A stretch of 64,000 bases of DNA, from positions 682,001-746,000 of the forward strand of contig CAKQCB010000001.1 in assembly GCA_934216615.1 (NCBI GenBank), in the 5' to 3' direction. Below, one piece after another: positions 17,481 to 26,057 of the stretch. The position numbers and the translations under genes are program-made. The notes below the pieces were generated by a model. That model saw only the letters and a list, made by a program, of their open reading frames with translations. It had not been told where the DNA came from and ran no database searches. The DNA is from an uncultured Anaerolineae bacterium. Its GTDB lineage: Bacteria; Chloroflexota; Anaerolineae; Aggregatilineales; Phototrophicaceae. Every line of letters starts with the position of its first letter. Position 1 is the stretch's first letter.

Positions 17481-19132
17481 TGACAAACTCAAAAAATTCT
17501 TCAGTCACCCTCGACACGCCACCGCGTGCTGTTTGGTCTATTCATCGTATTTTGATGGTTTCGGCACTCGTGTTATTGGTCGCTTATTTCATCATCTATG
17601 TGCTCTTTGCCATCAACCTCATGCAGTTCCCATTTGATTATGATCAAGGGGAAGGTTTCGAGTTGGTGGACACCATCCTATTTAGTCAGGGACAATGGCC
17701 TTACCAAGATACCAACGTCTTTCCGTTTTATTCGAGTAATTACCCGCCCATCTTCCATGTGATCGCCGCGCCTTTTGTTTGGCTCTTTGGCCCCGCTTAT
17801 TGGTATGGTCGCTTGTTAGGCTTTTTAGGGACGCTCATCACCGCCGCCGCGATTGGATATGCTGTTTATCGCGAAGGTAATCACCGCTGGATGGCGTTAT
17901 TTTCTGGCTTGGCGTTCCTCGCATCGAACACCATCTATCATATTGGCCCGTTGTTCCGCCAACACATGACAATGGTGATGTTTGAAACGTTATCGGTTGT
18001 GGTTTTAGCGTATGCCAATGAAATCGAAGATCAAGGAAAACGACGGCGAACGTTATTTTTCGGCTTCGCTCTGATGATCATCGCAGGGTATACCAAACAG
18101 TTGGCCTTAGCCTCTGCCCTTGCGATCCTCGCCTTTATTTTCATCCGTCAACCCCGACGCGCTATCATTTGGGGAATAGGATTTGCGGTTGTAGGCGTGG
18201 CGATTTTCTTGTGGATGGACTGGGCGACACAGGGGCAATGGTGGTTACAGGCGATCACCGCAAACGTGAACGATTTCATCCGCGAACAGGCGATTGGTCT
18301 GTATCGACTCTGGTTTAGTTTGCATGGCTTCCTGCTCGTTCCGGCTATTCTGTATGCCGCTCATGAGCTGTACTTCCGTCGGCTGTCGATCTATACAGTT
18401 TGGTTTGCTACCGCTGTGATCAACAGTGCGCTGGCCGGAAAATGGGGCGCGGGCGACAGTTATTTTGCCACCGCCATCGCCGCGATGTGCATCTTAAGTG
18501 GCATTTTTGCCAGTCATGTCCTTAATCGTTCATGGACATTCGACAATAATTATCTCTATCGATGGCTGATCAAACCCTTCACGCGGTTTAGCAAACCTCT
18601 CGCCACACTCGGCATGATCGTCATTCCCCTGCTGTATATTGGATATGGTCGCGCTGTATTACACATGCCCACCACAGGCCCTATTTTCGAACCGCTTGCC
18701 AATGCGTTAGGCATCCAAGCCAACGCGGTCAATGGCTTTTATGATTCCGCAGGTCGAATTGCAGGGGGCTATGCTGACATCGGCCATTTCACAACGGCAG
18801 AAGACATCGCCGCTGGTGAATATATCGTCGAACAGATGCGGGCTGTAGATGGGCTTGTATTGAGCGAAGAAGCAGGCTTTAACTTAGCGGCAGGGAAAGA
18901 GGTCATCACCAACCCCACCCAACTCTTAAACCTGTGGTTGAATGGGTTATTTGACCCCACTGCGTTAGTCGAGATGATCAACGATCAGGCATTTGATTTG
19001 GTGGTGTTACGGGCACACTTTTACCCCACTGATGTGCTGATTGCCATCACCACCCACTATGAAGAACGTGAGCAGGTTTTGATGAATGGGTTTATGTATC
19101 AGATTCTTGAACCGCGCCAAACGACTGAGTGA
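17480..19132 (+). CDS. GT-C-like integral membrane protein
   Basis: A 550-residue membrane protein with about 10 hydrophobic helices. The first outside loop carries acidic residues in the setting FPFDYDQGEGFELVD, followed by SNYPPIFHV. This is the layout of GT-C glycosyltransferases and the related DUF2029/GT39 group, where the loop-1 Asp is catalytic and the sugar donor is a polyprenyl-phosphate sugar. The last 130 residues form a soluble domain with an EEAGFNLAAG segment. The ATG at 17480 is shared with the stop of the small membrane gene. A role in glycan assembly on the outer face of the membrane is an inference. Confidence 0.78.
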   Translation: MTNSKNSSVTLDTPPRAVWSIHRILMVSALVLLVAYFIIYVLFAINLMQFPFDYDQGEGFELVDTILFSQGQWPYQDTNVFPFYSSNYPPIFHVIAAPFVWLFGPAYWYGRLLGFLGTLITAAAIGYAVYREGNHRWMALFSGLAFLASNTIYHIGPLFRQHMTMVMFETLSVVVLAYANEIEDQGKRRRTLFFGFALMIIAGYTKQLALASALAILAFIFIRQPRRAIIWGIGFAVVGVAIFLWMDWATQGQWWLQAITANVNDFIREQAIGLYRLWFSLHGFLLVPAILYAAHELYFRRLSIYTVWFATAVINSALAGKWGAGDSYFATAIAAMCILSGIFASHVLNRSWTFDNNYLYRWLIKPFTRFSKPLATLGMIVIPLLYIGYGRAVLHMPTTGPIFEPLANALGIQANAVNGFYDSAGRIAGGYADIGHFTTAEDIAAGEYIVEQMRAVDGLVLSEEAGFNLAAGKEVITNPTQLLNLWLNGLFDPTALVEMINDQAFDLVVLRAHFYPTDVLIAITTHYEEREQVLMNGFMYQILEPRQTTE

Positions 19133-19143
19133 GGATTCCCCTT

Positions 19144-20184
19144 ATGAGACGTTATGAAGATGTGGTTTATGTGACGCATCCACGCTTTGCAGAACATGAT
19201 TTTCCGAATCATCCCGAACATGCAGGACGCATCAAAGCGGTTTGGAAAGCCTTTCAAGAAGCGGGCTTACTCGAAAAAATGCAGATCAAGGAAGCGACCG
19301 AAGCACCTACCGAATCCATCGCCGCTGTGCATACCCCTGCTCATCTGGCAATCTTAGAAAAGATCGCCAATCAAAAACATCTGATCATGATTGATGCGGA
19401 CACCTATGCTCTGCCCGAATCATATGAATTAGCGCGCTTGTCCGCCGGCGCGGTGATCAATGCGGTAGAGAACGTGTTTTCTCACCCGAAAACAGCAGCC
19501 ATCGCCGCCTGTCGCCCACCCGGACATCATGCTGTAGCCGAACGTGCGATGGGATTTTGTTTATTGAGTAATGTAGCGATTGCGGCGCGTTATGCCCAAA
19601 AGACGTATGGGATCAAGAAAGTTCTCATCGTGGATTTTGATGTGCATCATGGCAACGGTACAGAAGCCATTTTCTACCAAGACCCCAGCGTATTTTTCAT
19701 CTCAACCCATCAATATCCTCTTTACCCGGGGACAGGGGCGCTGGAAGATACAGGCACAGGTAAAGGGCTTGGCACGACGCTCAATATTCCCCTGCCCCGC
19801 GCAGGTGGAGATCAAGCCTATACACAAGTCTTTGATGAAGTAATTTTGCCTGCGGCAAAACGTTACCAACCCGAATTGGTGATTGTTTCGGCAGGGTTCG
19901 ACGCGCATTGGTCAGACCCGCTGGCGGGGATGCGCCTCAGCCTACAGGGGTTTGCAGGCTTATGTGAACGCCTCATCGACCTTTCACAAGACGTGTGCGG
20001 GGGCAAGATCGTGTTTGCGATGGAAGGCGGTTACAACCTTGATGCACTTGCAGGGGGGATGAGCAATATCGCAAGGTTGTTATTGGGTGAAACCCCAGTC
20101 GATGCTTTAGGCCCTGCGCCTAAGTCACCTGAACCTGATATCACCCATTTGATCGCAGAATTAAAGGCGTTTCACGAATTTTGA
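19144..20184 (+). CDS. Histone-deacetylase-family protein
   Basis: A 346-residue member of the arginase/deacetylase fold (AcuC/HDAC class). It removes acyl groups from lysines or polyamines. All active-site parts are visible: HPEHAGRI near the start, RPPGHHAV with the tandem His, DFDVHHGNGT with zinc-binding Asp and His, the second zinc Asp in SAGFDAHWSDPL, and the catalytic Tyr in EGGYN. The ATG 19144 is chosen because GAGGA lies about 9 bases upstream; a GTG at 19129 would overlap the previous gene. It ends inside the convergent MgtC-like gene by 13 bases. The substrate is unknown. Confidence 0.95.
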   Translation: MRRYEDVVYVTHPRFAEHDFPNHPEHAGRIKAVWKAFQEAGLLEKMQIKEATEAPTESIAAVHTPAHLAILEKIANQKHLIMIDADTYALPESYELARLSAGAVINAVENVFSHPKTAAIAACRPPGHHAVAERAMGFCLLSNVAIAARYAQKTYGIKKVLIVDFDVHHGNGTEAIFYQDPSVFFISTHQYPLYPGTGALEDTGTGKGLGTTLNIPLPRAGGDQAYTQVFDEVILPAAKRYQPELVIVSAGFDAHWSDPLAGMRLSLQGFAGLCERLIDLSQDVCGGKIVFAMEGGYNLDALAGGMSNIARLLLGETPVDALGPAPKSPEPDITHLIAELKAFHEF

Positions 20185-20663
20185 TCTTTTGAAGGTGGGG
20201 TGCCTAAAGGCATCAGGCCAGCTTCTTCGTTATCGTCGAATATCTCGCGTTTGGCTTGCATCATCACTGCAAGGATGAACCACGCCAAAATTGTGGCGAT
20301 AATGGCGAGAAACCATGCGCCCGCCCCAACTGACATCCCGATGGCCGCAGTCGTCCAAATGCTGGTGGCGGTCGTCAGTCCTTGGATATTTGCCCCTAAG
20401 CGCAAAATCGCCCCTGCGCCAATGAAGCCGAGGCCGGGCAATATCTGTGACGCGATACGTCCCGGGTCTGAGCCGGGGAACGCATGGATAGACAAACCTG
20501 TAAATAAACAGGCACCTAGCGCTACCAGCATGTGCGTGCGTAACCCCGCCCCTTGCCCACGTCGTTCACGATCCCAACCTAAAATCAGCCCAAGAGATAT
20601 CGCAAGGATGAGCTGTACACCAAGGGTAAATTGAGTTTCTAAATTCAGTGTCATCGTCTCCAT
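20172..20663 (-). CDS. MgtC/SapB-family membrane protein
   Basis: A 163-residue protein with about five membrane helices. The family signature is clear: LILGWDRERRGQGAGLRTHMLV, then LGFIGAGAILR and GLTTATSIWTTAAIGM. MgtC proteins inhibit or modulate F-type ATP synthase in enterics, and many homologues (SapB, YhiD) are of unknown function in magnesium or acid adaptation. The C-terminal regulatory domain of MgtC is absent, as is common for the short form. It overlaps the convergent deacetylase end by 13 bases. Confidence 0.92.
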   Translation of the reverse strand: METMTLNLETQFTLGVQLILAISLGLILGWDRERRGQGAGLRTHMLVALGACLFTGLSIHAFPGSDPGRIASQILPGLGFIGAGAILRLGANIQGLTTATSIWTTAAIGMSVGAGAWFLAIIATILAWFILAVMMQAKREIFDDNEEAGLMPLGTPPSKDQNS

Positions 20664-20701
20664 TCCCTTTGTTGTAGGTGATGATCTACACGATCAACGG
20701 C

Positions 20702-22471
20702 TTATAAATCTTCAATGCCTTTACGCAAAATCCCCAACTGCTTTTCTTGTTCGGTCAATTGGCGTTCTTGAGTGGCATATTTTTGGGTCAACACCTCAAG
20801 ACGGCTAAAGATCGGCGTCAGCACTTGCGAGCCGTATTGTTGTAAACGGGTGCGTTCTTTTTGGGTGAGTTGATCTAACGCTTCGTGATAGGAACTTTCC
20901 AACTTATCCACCCGCGCGTCAAATTCTTCTTTTGTTTTACGGTTCAAACGACGCAAATAACGGACGGTAGCATATCCGCCTGCTACCAATGCCGGAGCGC
21001 CGACAAGAAGCGCAGGTAACGCTAACACCGCTGCGCCTGCGCCGATGATGGGGCCGGGGGCGCCCACAGCCAAGACGGTTAAAATGGCGCCCGAAACAAA
21101 CGCCAACGTACTCCATGTAAACGTAGATAAATCTTGACGGAAGATGGTATCCAATTCTGAAATCAAGCGACCATCGGAATATGAGCGCAGTTCGGTTTCG
21201 GCGATGCGGATCGCATCTTCGAGCGCCTGCCGTTGTTCCGTATAAATATTAGAATCTAACCCGCTCAATTCTTGATCTAGCACATCGCGCAGTTGGTTTA
21301 ACCGTTCGATCACCCCACGCCAATATTGACGACTGTTATCGACAAGCGCATTCACATATTCATTACTAGACTCGGCAATATCGCGCATGGCACGGCCTAC
21401 AACCACGCTCTCAAACTCTGCTTGGATCACCTCTTTGCTTCGCAACCGTCCCCATTTACGAATCGACATATATTCATCAATAAATGTCTTACCGCGTTGA
21501 CGCAGACCTGCAAAGACCGAGTCAATATCTGCGCGGGCGGCTTTTAGTTGTGTAGTCAAGCCCAAGGCTTGTTGGTTCATTTCGTTTTGAACATCCCGAA
21601 CCTTCACCACATCCGCATTAACAGCCGACACATTCCCTTTGATCTGTGAGAGATATTTCTGAATCGTCCGTTCAGCAGTATCTAACTGCGCCAGCAACTT
21701 TTGTTTGGCGGGGGGCATTTCATTCAAAACACCACGTAAATGGGCGCGTAAGGCCTTCATACCTTCAATACCTTCGGCATCCCCGTCCGTGGGGTTTTGC
21801 AGAGCGTCGCGCGCGGAAACGAGGAAAATAAGCGGTTTGAAGTTGAGGAATTCTTGTACCTGACGTTCGACAAAACGCCGTACTTCAACCCGTTCACTGG
21901 GCGAGATCAAGTCAATTTGATTCACCACCAAAATGATCTTCTTGCCGTAATTCTTCGCCAGTTCTAAGTAGAGGCGCTCGGTTTCAGCAAAGGCGCGTTT
22001 GGCCGAAACGAGAAAGATCACTAAGTCACTGCGGTGTAAAAAGGCTTTCGCAGTCGTCTCATGTTTTTGAAACACTGATCCAGTTCCCGGCGTGTCTACT
22101 AACGCCACGCCGATTCCGCCTGTATTCGGGTGTTTCCACTCGCGGATGGTGTTGTTTTTTATTTCTGGCTTTAAGTTGGGGGATTCCGCATAACGGATCA
22201 ATTCGATCACTTCTGTGGTGGGTGTGATGCCTGTGGGCAGGACATTTTCACCCAGAAGCGCGTTCACAAAGGTCGATTTCCCCGCATTAAATTCGCCAAT
22301 CACAGCAATCAAGAAGAACATTTCACGCAGGTCTTGCGCAACATCCAATAGACGCTCACGGTCTTCTTGTGATTCATTCCCTAACTCACTGATCGCGGTC
22401 GCAATATCGGTGAGTAAACGAATCTCACTTTCGCGAAAAACAGTCAGTTGGCTCGAAGCTAATTCGGTCAT
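20702..22471 (-). CDS. Dynamin-like GTPase, second of a pair
   Basis: A 589-residue bacterial dynamin-like protein. The GTPase has the P-loop GEFNAGKS (about 59-66), a switch region TPTTEVI, DTPG (126-129) and the NQID base motif (184-187). Long helical stalk regions follow. A hydrophobic hairpin at about 440-505 (FVSGAILTVLAVGAPGP, GAAVLALPALLVGAPALVAGG) is the membrane-inserting paddle. The tail (about 510-589) is coiled coil. These proteins tubulate, fuse or repair membranes. The upstream gene is a paralogue with the same plan, as in paired bacterial DLPs. ATG 22471 has GGAG about 6 bases upstream. Confidence 0.9.
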   Translation of the reverse strand: MTELASSQLTVFRESEIRLLTDIATAISELGNESQEDRERLLDVAQDLREMFFLIAVIGEFNAGKSTFVNALLGENVLPTGITPTTEVIELIRYAESPNLKPEIKNNTIREWKHPNTGGIGVALVDTPGTGSVFQKHETTAKAFLHRSDLVIFLVSAKRAFAETERLYLELAKNYGKKIILVVNQIDLISPSERVEVRRFVERQVQEFLNFKPLIFLVSARDALQNPTDGDAEGIEGMKALRAHLRGVLNEMPPAKQKLLAQLDTAERTIQKYLSQIKGNVSAVNADVVKVRDVQNEMNQQALGLTTQLKAARADIDSVFAGLRQRGKTFIDEYMSIRKWGRLRSKEVIQAEFESVVVGRAMRDIAESSNEYVNALVDNSRQYWRGVIERLNQLRDVLDQELSGLDSNIYTEQRQALEDAIRIAETELRSYSDGRLISELDTIFRQDLSTFTWSTLAFVSGAILTVLAVGAPGPIIGAGAAVLALPALLVGAPALVAGGYATVRYLRRLNRKTKEEFDARVDKLESSYHEALDQLTQKERTRLQQYGSQVLTPIFSRLEVLTQKYATQERQLTEQEKQLGILRKGIEDL

Positions 22472-22487
22472 GATGACTCCAACAAGT

Positions 22488-24326
22488 TTAAAAACGCTTG
22501 CCTAAAGCGGCTAATTCTTTTTCGATTTCGGTCATTTCGTGTTGAGCCGACTGCAAACCCACCAACTGTTCGGTTTGAATTTGGGTTTGCGCTTCAACAA
22601 GGCGGGTCAACGGCGCAATTGCATCACGGCGGAGCTGCATCCCGTATCCCACTTGCTTATCTGCCGCCTTGGTCAGCGTGTCGATATATTGTGTTTGTAA
22701 TTTATAGATTCGGTTGGAATACTGCGCTTCCAACATTCGTCCGCGTAAAGGCAAGATGAGCAAGCCTAACAAGCCGACGCCAATCAAAATGATGATCAGG
22801 AACAGAGGCAATAAAGGTTGTTCAGGCGTTGCAGGGTTCCATGCGAGGATGAAAATCCCCAAAATCACCAACAACAGTTCCCACGTTGCCAAATAGATGA
22901 GCGCGTTACGCACACTATTTTCTAAGCGAACGGTTTCTACCTGCCGTGTATCGTTTTCAATGGTATCCAGTTCTGGCCGTATTTTCTGCATAACAGAACG
23001 GTCATACTGCGTAGGGATTTGGAGCGTCCCAATCACTTTTGTGCGGATGTTTTCAGGCAGCGATTCGATCTCTTTGCGTCCATACTTGGTCAAATCTTCA
23101 ATATCTTGAATATCTTTTCCTTCAAGGCGTGGGGCAAGTTTCTCCACGATCATCGGAAGTTCATTCAAGGGTTCAAAAACTTTACGCCGTTCAAAAGCCA
23201 GCCGCACAAAAGAAGGCTGGTCTGCACGGCGAAATATGCCTGCTAACCCCACCAATTCGGTAAACCCCCGCAACACGGATTTAAACGCTTGCGAAATTTG
23301 AAAAATATCGCTGATCGCTTCTCCACCACGCATCACCGTTTCGCCAAACTTGGACATCACTTGATCGGTAATTTCGCGAACAGCGCGGTTCTGGTCATTT
23401 TGATACACCGTCAACTGCTGTTCGACATTCTGCCGAATCCCTTGATAGTGGTCTAACGCGCTTTGATTATTACGCACCGCATCCAACGCGGTTTGGTGAA
23501 CCGAATGGGCGATCTGCAAAGGGGTTTGTAGTTTCTGTTTTAGGCGCGCGACATCATGTAATTGACGATCTAAATATGCTTCAAGCTGGTTCATGCCGCT
23601 GGCGCGCCATGCAGTTTCATCCACGACGCCATCGGCTTGGTAGGCCTCTAACCCTTGTTTGGCAGACATCGACCAAATTTCCGCACGGTAGCCTAATAAA
23701 TCACGGCTTTGATCAGCGACATATTGTTTCACCGTCTCGACTTCTTCGAGGGTGAGCAAATCGACTTGGTTCAAGATGATGATGACAGTCTTGCCGTAGT
23801 CCTTCAGCATCTTCAAGTATTCGAGATTGCGCGCGGTCATCGCTTGGGTGGCTAACATCACCAACAAAACCGCGTCACTGCGGTGCAAGAAGCGTCGCGT
23901 CTGTTCTTCGTGGTTCTGAAAAATTGACTCTAAACCCGGTGTATCGACAAAGCTCACTTTTTGTAATATCGGCGATGGATAAAAAACCGTATTCACATCA
24001 CCCGTGCGCATGGTTTGTTCTTCTTCACCATAACGTAACATCGTGATGCGGTCAGTGGTGGGGGTCACGCCTACGGGCAAAACAGTGGATTTGCCTAAGA
24101 GCGCGTTGATCAAACTGGATTTACCCGAGCTGAAAGACCCTACAAAGACCAATAAAAAGGGATGATCAGCGTGAAACAGCGCATCCCGCATTTGGTTTAA
24201 ACGCTCATCCCCTAACCCATCAACTTTGGGGATAATCTCTAGCAACTTGCTGATCACTTCGTATTCACGACGGCGAACTTTTTCATAAGCGACAGCTAGC
24301 TTGGAATCTTGATTATTTAAGGTCAA
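22488..24326 (-). CDS. Dynamin-like GTPase, first of a pair
   Basis: A 612-residue dynamin-like protein with P-loop GSFSSGKSS (about 63-71), TPTTDRI switch, DTPG (128-131) and NQVD (186-189). A helical stalk follows, then two membrane segments at about 478-545 (LATWELLLVILGIFILAW and LFLIIILIGVGLLGLLIL), and a C-terminal coiled coil. The start is a TTG at 24326 with GGTAGG 7 bases upstream; no better ATG lies near it. Only 16 bases separate it from the second DLP, so they form one operon. Heteromeric action of the two subunits is likely by analogy with other tandem DLPs. Confidence 0.9.
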   Translation of the reverse strand: MTLNNQDSKLAVAYEKVRRREYEVISKLLEIIPKVDGLGDERLNQMRDALFHADHPFLLVFVGSFSSGKSSLINALLGKSTVLPVGVTPTTDRITMLRYGEEEQTMRTGDVNTVFYPSPILQKVSFVDTPGLESIFQNHEEQTRRFLHRSDAVLLVMLATQAMTARNLEYLKMLKDYGKTVIIILNQVDLLTLEEVETVKQYVADQSRDLLGYRAEIWSMSAKQGLEAYQADGVVDETAWRASGMNQLEAYLDRQLHDVARLKQKLQTPLQIAHSVHQTALDAVRNNQSALDHYQGIRQNVEQQLTVYQNDQNRAVREITDQVMSKFGETVMRGGEAISDIFQISQAFKSVLRGFTELVGLAGIFRRADQPSFVRLAFERRKVFEPLNELPMIVEKLAPRLEGKDIQDIEDLTKYGRKEIESLPENIRTKVIGTLQIPTQYDRSVMQKIRPELDTIENDTRQVETVRLENSVRNALIYLATWELLLVILGIFILAWNPATPEQPLLPLFLIIILIGVGLLGLLILPLRGRMLEAQYSNRIYKLQTQYIDTLTKAADKQVGYGMQLRRDAIAPLTRLVEAQTQIQTEQLVGLQSAQHEMTEIEKELAALGKRF

Positions 24327-24458
24327 AATATGCCTACCATTTCAATACACACGACATTTGAATGGGGTCTCTGCTGTTATACTCTACAAAATCGACCATA
24401 CACAAGATGAATTACACCTTTTTAAAGTAAACTACCCCACTATTCTGGAGTTTTTGGA

Positions 24459-25706
24459 ATGCCTCATCAATCCATTTATCATGAATCGCTTCGGTTCAAC
24501 GATCACCAACTTTTTATGGATGCAGTGCCTTTGCATCAAATTGCGGTAGAAGTCGGCACACCGACGTATGTCTATAGCCTTAAACGTCTTTTACACAATT
24601 ATGACACATTACAAGACGCTTTTGGCGATTATGAGTGCGATATTCATTTCAGTGCCAAAGCGAATAATAACCTCACTCTATTACGCACATTAATCCAACA
24701 TGGTGCAGGGGTTGATACCGTAAGCGCGGGGGAAATCTATTGTGCGTTGCAAGCAGGCGCAAAACCAGAGGACATCGTCTTTGCGGGCGTGGGAAAAACC
24801 CCCGCTGAACTTCGTTATGCGGTGGAACAAAACATCGGCTGGGTGAATATCGAGAATACCTTAGAAGCGCATTTACTCAACGAGATTGCAGGTGAATTAG
24901 GCAAAACGATGCGGGTTGCAGTGCGGTATAACCCTGAAGTAGAAGCCAACACCCATAAACACATCGCAACGGGTCATGGCGGGGCTAAATTCGGCCTGAC
25001 CGCACAAGCCGTCCGTGATTTATGGGATCGACGCGCTCAGCTTCCACATTTGAGCTTTGAGGCGATTCATATTCACATCGGCTCACAATTAGGCGACACG
25101 CTCGCTACTCAAAAAGCGGTTCACTACGTCTTAGAACTGATCCAAGATTACCCCTTCATTCAGACCATCAACATTGGCGGTGGCTTCCCTGTCGCCTACA
25201 AAGATGGGGTTGATCTTCCATCACCTGCTGACTTTGCCCGTGATCTGGTCGCACTGAAGCCTTATCACATCATTTTGGAACCCGGCCGTTCGATTGTGGC
25301 GGATGCAGGGATTCTCTTAAGCCAAGTCACCTATATCAAACAGCATGGGGGCAACCAATTTTTAATCCTTGATACGGGGATGACCGAACTGATCCGTCCG
25401 GCATTATATTCCGCACATCATGAGATTGTCCCGCTCACAAAAACGCCTGCCCCGGTGGAGGCCTATACAGTCGTAGGGCCGATCTGCGAAACGACGGATG
25501 TCCTCTCTCAAGAGTGTCTGTTACCCACTCAACAAGCAGGGGACTATCTCGCTCTTTTAACCGTTGGGGCTTATGGACGTGTGATGATGAGTCGTTATAA
25601 TGCCCGCTTAAACCCTACCGAAGTCGCGATTGGGCTAGAGGGTCAATCATGGAGTGTGGTGCGCAGACGAGATACGTTTGAGGATTTATTACGTTCCGAA
25701 ATTTGA
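24459..25706 (+). CDS. lysA: Diaminopimelate decarboxylase
   Basis: A 415-residue PLP enzyme of fold type III that makes lysine from meso-diaminopimelate. The PLP lysine is in HFSAKANNN (Lys about 67). The barrel has VDTVSAGEIY, HIHIGSQLGD and INIGGGFPV, and the C-terminal domain has EPGRSIVADAG, the GPICETTDVLS signature whose Cys comes from the partner subunit, and GAYGRVMMSRYN. A GGAG ribosome site precedes the ATG. It is a single gene with TATACT at 24378-24383 upstream and a terminator downstream. No lysine riboswitch fits in the 132-base gap. Confidence 0.95.
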   Translation: MPHQSIYHESLRFNDHQLFMDAVPLHQIAVEVGTPTYVYSLKRLLHNYDTLQDAFGDYECDIHFSAKANNNLTLLRTLIQHGAGVDTVSAGEIYCALQAGAKPEDIVFAGVGKTPAELRYAVEQNIGWVNIENTLEAHLLNEIAGELGKTMRVAVRYNPEVEANTHKHIATGHGGAKFGLTAQAVRDLWDRRAQLPHLSFEAIHIHIGSQLGDTLATQKAVHYVLELIQDYPFIQTINIGGGFPVAYKDGVDLPSPADFARDLVALKPYHIILEPGRSIVADAGILLSQVTYIKQHGGNQFLILDTGMTELIRPALYSAHHEIVPLTKTPAPVEAYTVVGPICETTDVLSQECLLPTQQAGDYLALLTVGAYGRVMMSRYNARLNPTEVAIGLEGQSWSVVRRRDTFEDLLRSEI

Positions 25707-25717
25707 GGGAAACAAAA

Positions 25718-25737
25718 ACACCCCTTAAGTGGGGTGT
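25718..25737. terminator. Terminator shared by lysA and the Met tRNAs
   Basis: The stem ACACCCC / GGGGTGT (25718-25724 and 25731-25737) has a 6-base loop. On the minus strand it is followed by TTTTTGTTT, a good T-run, so it ends the tRNA transcript. On the plus strand it follows the lysA stop closely. Confidence 0.75.
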
Positions 25738-25743
25738 CAGGGA

Positions 25744-25817
25744 TGGTGATGACTGGGATCGAACCAGTGACCTCGAAATTATGAGTTTCGCACTCTAACC
25801 AGCTGAGCTACATCACC
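25744..25817 (-). tRNA. tRNA-Met (CAT), elongator
   Basis: A 74-base cloverleaf without encoded CCA. The acceptor stem is GGTGATG / CATCACC with discriminator A. The D arm contains GTAGCTCAGCTGGTTAGAG, the anticodon loop is CTCATAA (anticodon CAT at 25781-25783), and the T arm is CTGG-TTCGATC-CCAG. The D arm and the loop match elongator tRNA-Met style. A lysidine-type tRNA-Ile(CAT) is the alternative and less likely. Confidence 0.93.
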
Positions 25818-25831
25818 GATTACAAAAAAAG

Positions 25832-25903
25832 TAGCGGGGGCAGGATTCGAACCTACGGCCTCCGGGTTATGAGCCCGACGAGCTACCACTGCTCTACCCC
25901 GCA
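25832..25903 (-). tRNA. tRNA-fMet (CAT), initiator
   Basis: A 72-base tRNA upstream of the elongator gene in the same transcript, 14 bases apart. Initiator marks are the GGTAGCTCGTCGGG segment, three consecutive G-C pairs in the anticodon stem (GGG/CCC) around CTCATAA, and a mismatched first acceptor pair. That mismatch is T1-T72 here, not the usual C1-A72. Anticodon CAT is at 25869-25871. CCA is not encoded. Confidence 0.93.
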
Positions 25904-26010
25904 TCGATTGATTGCATCATATCATCGCGCTAGAGGGGTGTCAATGGCGAAGTTGCATTTTTTAAGCGAATTCACGCGAGACAAATATTTTTCTACGCGA
26001 AGATGACCCT

Positions 26011-26048
26011 AAACGCTCTATCTCAATAAAGGTCTAGATAGAGCGTTT
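26011..26048. terminator. Hairpin terminator downstream of uvrB
   Basis: A perfect 13-bp stem, AAACGCTCTATCT / AGATAGAGCGTTT (26011-26023 and 26036-26048), lies just after the uvrB stop on the minus strand and before the tRNA genes. The longer T-run is on the plus strand, so it may act in both directions. Confidence 0.75.
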
Positions 26049-26057
26049 TTCATCTTG

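Noticed and set aside
24327..24458. Lysine riboswitch before lysA
   Set aside because: The gap is 132 bases, shorter than the aptamer plus expression platform, and lacks the conserved junction sequences.
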